Positions 60,686-64,000 of a DNA stretch of 64,000 nucleotides are shown in pieces. The DNA lies in contig DAZE01000008.1 in assembly GCA_002507175.1 (NCBI GenBank), forward strand, positions 24,174 to 88,173, read 5' to 3'. Source of the DNA: Euryarchaeota archaeon UBA558 (GTDB taxonomy: Archaea; Thermoplasmatota; Poseidoniia; Poseidoniales; Thalassarchaeaceae). Every line of letters starts with the position of its first letter. The stretch's first letter is position 1. A program made the position numbers and the translations under genes. The notes beneath the pieces are model-generated. The model had not been told where the DNA came from, did no database searches, and worked only from the letters and a program-made list of their open reading frames with translations.

Positions 60686-61489
60686 GTGCCATTGGTGGAG
60701 ACCTATCTAGACTTGCTCAGGAGAATTCTGGACGAGGGAATAAAGAAGGGAGATCGAACGGGTACCGGAACCCTTTCCATCTTTGGGCATCAAATGAGGT
60801 TCCCACTGAACAATGGATTCCCAGCAGTGACGACGAAAAGGGTACACTGGCCTTCTGTTATACACGAACTTCTATGGTTCATAAGTGGGGAGACTAACAT
60901 TGAATATCTGAAAAAGAACAATATAAGGATCTGGAATGAATGGGCGGACGATAATGGGGATCTTGGACCTGTCTACGGGAAGCAATGGAGAAAATGGGAA
61001 ACCAATGAAGGTCATGTCATAGATCAATTGGAACAGGCCATTAAGCTCATAAAAAATAACCCTGAAAGCCGGAGAATAATTGTTTCAGCATGGAATGTTG
61101 GAGAATTGAGTAAAATGGCGCTCATGCCCTGTCATTCGCTGTTTCAGTTCTATGTTGCTGATAACGCTCTTTCTTGTCAATTATATCAACGAAGTGCTGA
61201 TGCCTTCCTCGGAGTACCATTCAATATCTCTTCATATGCACTTTTGACCCATATGATAGCACAAGTGTGTGGATTGGAGCCGGGAGAGTTCGTTTGGACT
61301 GGTGGAGACTGCCATCTATACCTTAACCACATAGAACAGGCGAAACTCCAGATCTCTAGGAAACCACTCTCGCTCCCGAATTTGAAACTCAACCCAGAAA
61401 TTACGGAGATAGATAGATTCAGCTACGATGATATACTGATCGAGAATTATACCCATCACGAACACATTAGAGCGCCTATAAGTGTGTGA
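60686..61489 (+). CDS. thyA: thymidylate synthase
   Basis: Methylates dUMP to dTMP using methylene-tetrahydrofolate. The protein has the start RTGTGTLSIFGHQMRFPL, the catalytic Cys in MPCHSLFQF and GVPFNISSYALL. Starts are GTG 60686 or GTG 60695 (the latter aligns with typical lengths). It is followed by folA after 4 bases, a normal folate-recycling operon. Confidence 0.95.
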   Translation: MPLVETYLDLLRRILDEGIKKGDRTGTGTLSIFGHQMRFPLNNGFPAVTTKRVHWPSVIHELLWFISGETNIEYLKKNNIRIWNEWADDNGDLGPVYGKQWRKWETNEGHVIDQLEQAIKLIKNNPESRRIIVSAWNVGELSKMALMPCHSLFQFYVADNALSCQLYQRSADAFLGVPFNISSYALLTHMIAQVCGLEPGEFVWTGGDCHLYLNHIEQAKLQISRKPLSLPNLKLNPEITEIDRFSYDDILIENYTHHEHIRAPISV

Positions 61490-61493
61490 TTAA

Positions 61494-62006
61494 ATGAAAA
61501 TTAAGATGATTTTAGCGATGGACGAAAACAATACTATAGGCAATGATGGAGATTTACCTTGGAAATTGAAATCTGACATGAAAAGATTCAGAGAATTGAC
61601 CATTGGCGATGGTTTCAACGCTGTCGTTATGGGTCGAAAGACATGGAATTCCATACCAGAAAAGTTTCGGCCTTTGCCAGATCGATTGAATATAGTAATG
61701 TCACGTGACTCTAAATTATCCCTCCAAGGAGCGGAAGTTGCATTATATGATGGTCGCGCGATAGAGATTGGGTATTCCGAGGGCTGCGAAGATTTGTGGA
61801 TAATCGGTGGGTCTGAGATATATCGTCTTTTTTTACCCAAGTGTGATGAAATTCACTTAACCAGAGTTCATGAAAAAATCAAAGGGGATACTGTTTTTGA
61901 TGGAATTGACCACGAAGAATGGACAGTCACAATATCAGAGAAGTTATTTAATCAAAGTGGAGATGATTATGACACGACTTACTCGGTGTTAATTCGGAAA
62001 GATTGA
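61494..62006 (+). CDS. folA: dihydrofolate reductase
   Basis: Regenerates tetrahydrofolate after thymidylate synthase. The 170-residue protein has IGNDGDLPWKLKSDMKRF at the active site (catalytic Asp), the NADPH motif VMGRKTWNSIP, and IIGGSEIY. It is the second gene of the thyA-folA operon. Confidence 0.94.
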   Translation: MKIKMILAMDENNTIGNDGDLPWKLKSDMKRFRELTIGDGFNAVVMGRKTWNSIPEKFRPLPDRLNIVMSRDSKLSLQGAEVALYDGRAIEIGYSEGCEDLWIIGGSEIYRLFLPKCDEIHLTRVHEKIKGDTVFDGIDHEEWTVTISEKLFNQSGDDYDTTYSVLIRKD

Positions 62007-62056
62007 AACGGTTTTTCTAAACACTGGTTAATATCACGCCGTGCAGCTACCGTATC

Positions 62057-62296
62057 ATGGCGTTGGAATGCAACATAGATGCCAAGGGCAAAGCCCTTCG
62101 CTTAATTGGAGGGATTTTCGCTTTGCTGGGAGGTGCGGTCGGATACTACATCCTTGATGCCGAATACTTGCCCATACCAGAAACCCTTGGGCAAATGGGC
62201 GTGGTTGCCGTTGTAATAGGGGGAGCCTTTTCAATATTCGAAGCCAGAGCAGGTTGGTGCATCGTAAGGGCCCTAGGATTCAAAACAAGGTTTTGA
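62057..62296 (+). CDS. DUF2892-like inner-membrane protein
   Basis: A 79-residue protein with the widely conserved pattern N-I-D-A-K-G-K-A-L-R, two membrane helices (about 16-32 and 46-62), and the C-terminal ARAGWCIVRALGFKT. This matches small YgaP-like/DUF2892 membrane proteins of unknown function. It is not obviously linked to its neighbours. Confidence 0.8.
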   Translation: MALECNIDAKGKALRLIGGIFALLGGAVGYYILDAEYLPIPETLGQMGVVAVVIGGAFSIFEARAGWCIVRALGFKTRF

Positions 62297-62392
62297 GGGC
62301 TCATTGAGAGATGGGCTCACCTTGCGTTCAGATCAATCTCTCCAATTCCGTAACTATGGCTATACCTTAGATAGCCTCTCCAACCTCTCCCG

Positions 62393-62785
62393 TCATTCTG
62401 GCAGGTATTCTGTGACCCGTAATCCCAGGTTTCCCCTTATGGCCTCCCTCTTCATTATCTTGTCCATTTTCTTATGAAATTCATCCTCAAGGTCAACAGA
62501 CATAGCGAGGGAATGACCCAGTATTAGTATCAGCAGATCGGCTAGCTCTTCCGCTGAATCCTCTTTTGGTTTGCCCTTAGTTATCGAGGCTGATAGCTCG
62601 CCTAATTCCTCTATCGTCAAGGATATCCTATACCCCATGTCATGGCCATTGTTCTCATCGGAAGCAAAATCATGTTTAGAGTGGAATGCTGCTACACGTC
62701 GCATCATGGTCAACCAAGAGCCATCAGGAGTACATGGAATTTGTAAATCGCTCGCCATCCAGTCATCGACGGTGTATCTTCGCAT
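62393..62785 (-). CDS. MazG-like nucleotide pyrophosphohydrolase
   Basis: The ATG at 62785 gives 130 residues with the all-alpha MazG pattern: EELGELSASI, then EELADLLILILG (the ExxE and ExxD metal sites). Enzymes of this type hydrolyse NTPs. A longer frame to 62914 overlaps the preceding gene by 80 bases and is less likely. The gene lies 49 bases after the phosphorylase stop. Confidence 0.75.
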   Translation of the reverse strand: MRRYTVDDWMASDLQIPCTPDGSWLTMMRRVAAFHSKHDFASDENNGHDMGYRISLTIEELGELSASITKGKPKEDSAEELADLLILILGHSLAMSVDLEDEFHKKMDKIMKREAIRGNLGLRVTEYLPE

Positions 62786-62834
62786 GATTTCAAGAAAAGA
62801 CAAATGGTCATTAATTTGACTAACTGATTTTATT

Positions 62835-63587
62835 CTAGAATGTCGTAAAGAGGCATTCAATGCAACTAACCAATATTGACCTCGTTGCGTTGGCTTGGCT
62901 GGATACAATTTCATGGTCTATCGGTGCTAGAGGGTCATTTGGTGTTTGACCAGCCGCCCAATTGGAAGAACAACAAAGAGCAATGTGTGGCACCCCTACT
63001 TCGCTAATTAGTCTGGATTCGGGGCCAAGTGTCATTCCTACCACATGAGCTCCGAGGGCCCTAAGCGCGGTGATTTCTGCAGGGGTTTCAAATTGTGGGC
63101 CACTGCTTTGTGCGGACACAATGCCTGTGAATGAGCTTAATCCATTTTCGGGACACTGGTTGATTTTCTCCATATGAAACTCGGAAAAGCAAGATGTCCT
63201 GTCCGCATGCGTTGCAGTATCATCGAAAAACGTCATCGGCCTTGAGGAAAGATCCAACACATCTGATACAAGGCCTACAGATCCTGGGGGGAATTCCTCT
63301 ACCATGGTTCCAACAGAATTTATGCTGATAATTAGATCAGGTTCTAATGATTTTGCAGCGTGTATATTCGCTTTGTAATTGATGTTGTGTGGAGGTGTTC
63401 TCTTTCCAATTTCGTCCGAGTGGTGCCTATCAATCAAAAAAATCTCAACACTTTCATGAGATACGTGCTTGATAGGGACTTGACCCCACGGGGTATCGGA
63501 TCTAATTATCGAGGATTTTTGGTACTGAAAATCTTCAGCCAAGGGTTCCATACCTGTGCCCGCAATAATGCAAAATCGTTGTTTCAT
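62835..63587 (-). CDS. MTA/purine nucleoside phosphorylase family protein
   Basis: A 250-residue PNP/MTAP-family enzyme. RHHSDEIGKRTPPHNINYKANI-like phosphate/nucleoside segments, QSSGPQFETPAEI and MTLGPESRLISEVGVPH are recognisable. The Gln-Phe at GPQFETPAEI differs from the usual GPRFET. The substrate is likely 5'-methylthioadenosine or a related nucleoside. It follows the SAP-domain gene by 2 bases. Confidence 0.85.
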   Translation of the reverse strand: MKQRFCIIAGTGMEPLAEDFQYQKSSIIRSDTPWGQVPIKHVSHESVEIFLIDRHHSDEIGKRTPPHNINYKANIHAAKSLEPDLIISINSVGTMVEEFPPGSVGLVSDVLDLSSRPMTFFDDTATHADRTSCFSEFHMEKINQCPENGLSSFTGIVSAQSSGPQFETPAEITALRALGAHVVGMTLGPESRLISEVGVPHIALCCSSNWAAGQTPNDPLAPIDHEIVSSQANATRSILVSCIECLFTTF

Positions 63588-63589
63588 GT

Positions 63590-63988
63590 TTACTCCAACA
63601 ATCTAGAGATTAGGTCTGCTTTCTTGCCTGATACGGGCTTTCCTGCGGATTTGAGTAACTCCTTCAGTTGGACTACAGTCATGCTTTCGTAATCTGTTGG
63701 TGTTTCATTATCATTGTTGGCCGTCTCGTTTGTAGGAGTTTCTGGATCGGTTTGTAGATTTGGGGTTATTGATTCTGAGTCGATGTCTATTTCATCTTCG
63801 GAAACCGCGTCTCCATCACCATGATCCTTTTCTTGGGTCGATTCATTCGCTCTAATCTCCTCCAGAGTTGGGCCGTCATCTACAGTGACGCCAGATTGGA
63901 TTAATTGGCTCTTTCTCAGCATCACAGCCCTCACAGGGTGTATCGAAGAGATTGAATCTTTGATTGCATTCTCGAGGGTTCCATCCAT
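63590..63988 (-). CDS. SAP-domain protein with acidic linker
   Basis: A 132-residue protein. The C-terminal ~33 residues form a SAP domain (MTVVQLKELLKSAGKPVSGK and following), a DNA/RNA-binding helix-turn-helix-like motif. An acidic Asp/Glu/Thr-rich linker precedes it, and a helical N-terminus starts the protein. The ATG at 63988 is near the window edge. The function is unknown. Confidence 0.75.
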   Translation of the reverse strand: MDGTLENAIKDSISSIHPVRAVMLRKSQLIQSGVTVDDGPTLEEIRANESTQEKDHGDGDAVSEDEIDIDSESITPNLQTDPETPTNETANNDNETPTDYESMTVVQLKELLKSAGKPVSGKKADLISRLLE

Positions 63989-64000
63989 GATGGATTTCTG

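Noticed and set aside
62786..62914. Longer N-terminus for the MazG-like gene (start at 62914)
   Set aside because: It would overlap the phosphorylase gene by 80 bases and the extra residues do not resemble the family; the ATG at 62785 is simpler.
1..64000. CRISPR arrays, transposases, integrases, phage genes
   Set aside because: No regularly spaced repeats and no transposase, integrase or phage structural motifs were seen; all long frames are accounted for by housekeeping or secreted-protein genes.

Overview
The window is a gene-dense piece of an archaeal chromosome. By eye the base composition is moderate (I estimate mid-40s % GC). The archaeal core is clear: ribosomal proteins S19e, L39e, L31e and S17e, Kae1, a proteasome beta subunit, the KH/beta-CASP termination ribonuclease FttA (aCPSF1), tRNA-splicing endonuclease, ZPR1, a SepF-like protein and archaeal-type ValS and TrpS. 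Mixed with these are genes of bacterial style: HutI, a three-gene transhydrogenase, class 2 PyrD, MqnC, topoisomerase I, ThyA/FolA, PlsC and YgfZ. There are also several secreted proteins with one signal peptide and one C-terminal membrane anchor. This mixture fits an uncultured marine euryarchaeon of the Marine Group II/III type (Candidatus Poseidoniia and relatives). That placement is inference and not a measured phylogeny.

Layout. 1-5.9 kb: the 5' end of a tRNA at the left edge, a zinc-ribbon protein, HutI, Kae1, a Lys/Pro-rich protein and a methylmalonyl-CoA mutase/epimerase operon. 5.9-8.9 kb: a preQ0 (7-deazaguanine) operon running ribbon-helix-helix protein, folE, queE, queC, msrB, queD. 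8.8-11.3 kb: a minus-strand translation operon running S19e, L39e, L31e, S17e, TrmJ, SprT-like. 11.4-18.4 kb: membrane and TPR proteins, a YdeP/FdhF-like molybdoenzyme with FdhD, then the Fe-S carrier pair IscA and YgfZ. 18.5-30.3 kb: secreted carboxypeptidase, a TPR protein with a Cys-rich tail, Mn-type SOD, a SerA-like dehydrogenase, ValS, an RND exporter and an EVE protein. 30.3-32.2 kb: SRP RNA, CcmE and PyrD. 32.3-37.4 kb: TopA, a geranylgeranyl reductase and a membrane protein. 37.4-46.6 kb (mostly minus strand): MqnC, PepP, a PKD protein, a PfkB-like kinase, EndA (plus strand), an M6 protease, TatC and a haem-motif-like membrane protein. 46.6-52.5 kb: PntB/A2/A1, malate dehydrogenase, Nudix, tRNA-Pro and small proteins. 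52.5-64 kb: FttA, PsmB, SepF, ZPR1, TrpS, a Lys9-like dehydrogenase, PlsC, ThyA, FolA, MazG-like, an MTA phosphorylase-like enzyme and a SAP-domain protein.

The genome is very compact. Apart from the SRP RNA region (30313-30670), I found no stretch over 300 bases without a gene. Almost every convergent pair ends with stop codons touching or overlapping. I see no insertion sequence, prophage, integrase or CRISPR array.

I cannot point to one clearly new multi-gene system. The oddities I rate highest are: a QueC in which all four expected zinc cysteines are replaced; a TatC whose conserved N-terminus is reachable only from a non-ATG/GTG/TTG start; a CSCH (one residue short of CXXCH) motif in a secreted protein of an organism that also encodes a CXXXY-type CcmE; a TPR protein with a five-cysteine tail; and an SRP RNA hidden under a spurious ORF.
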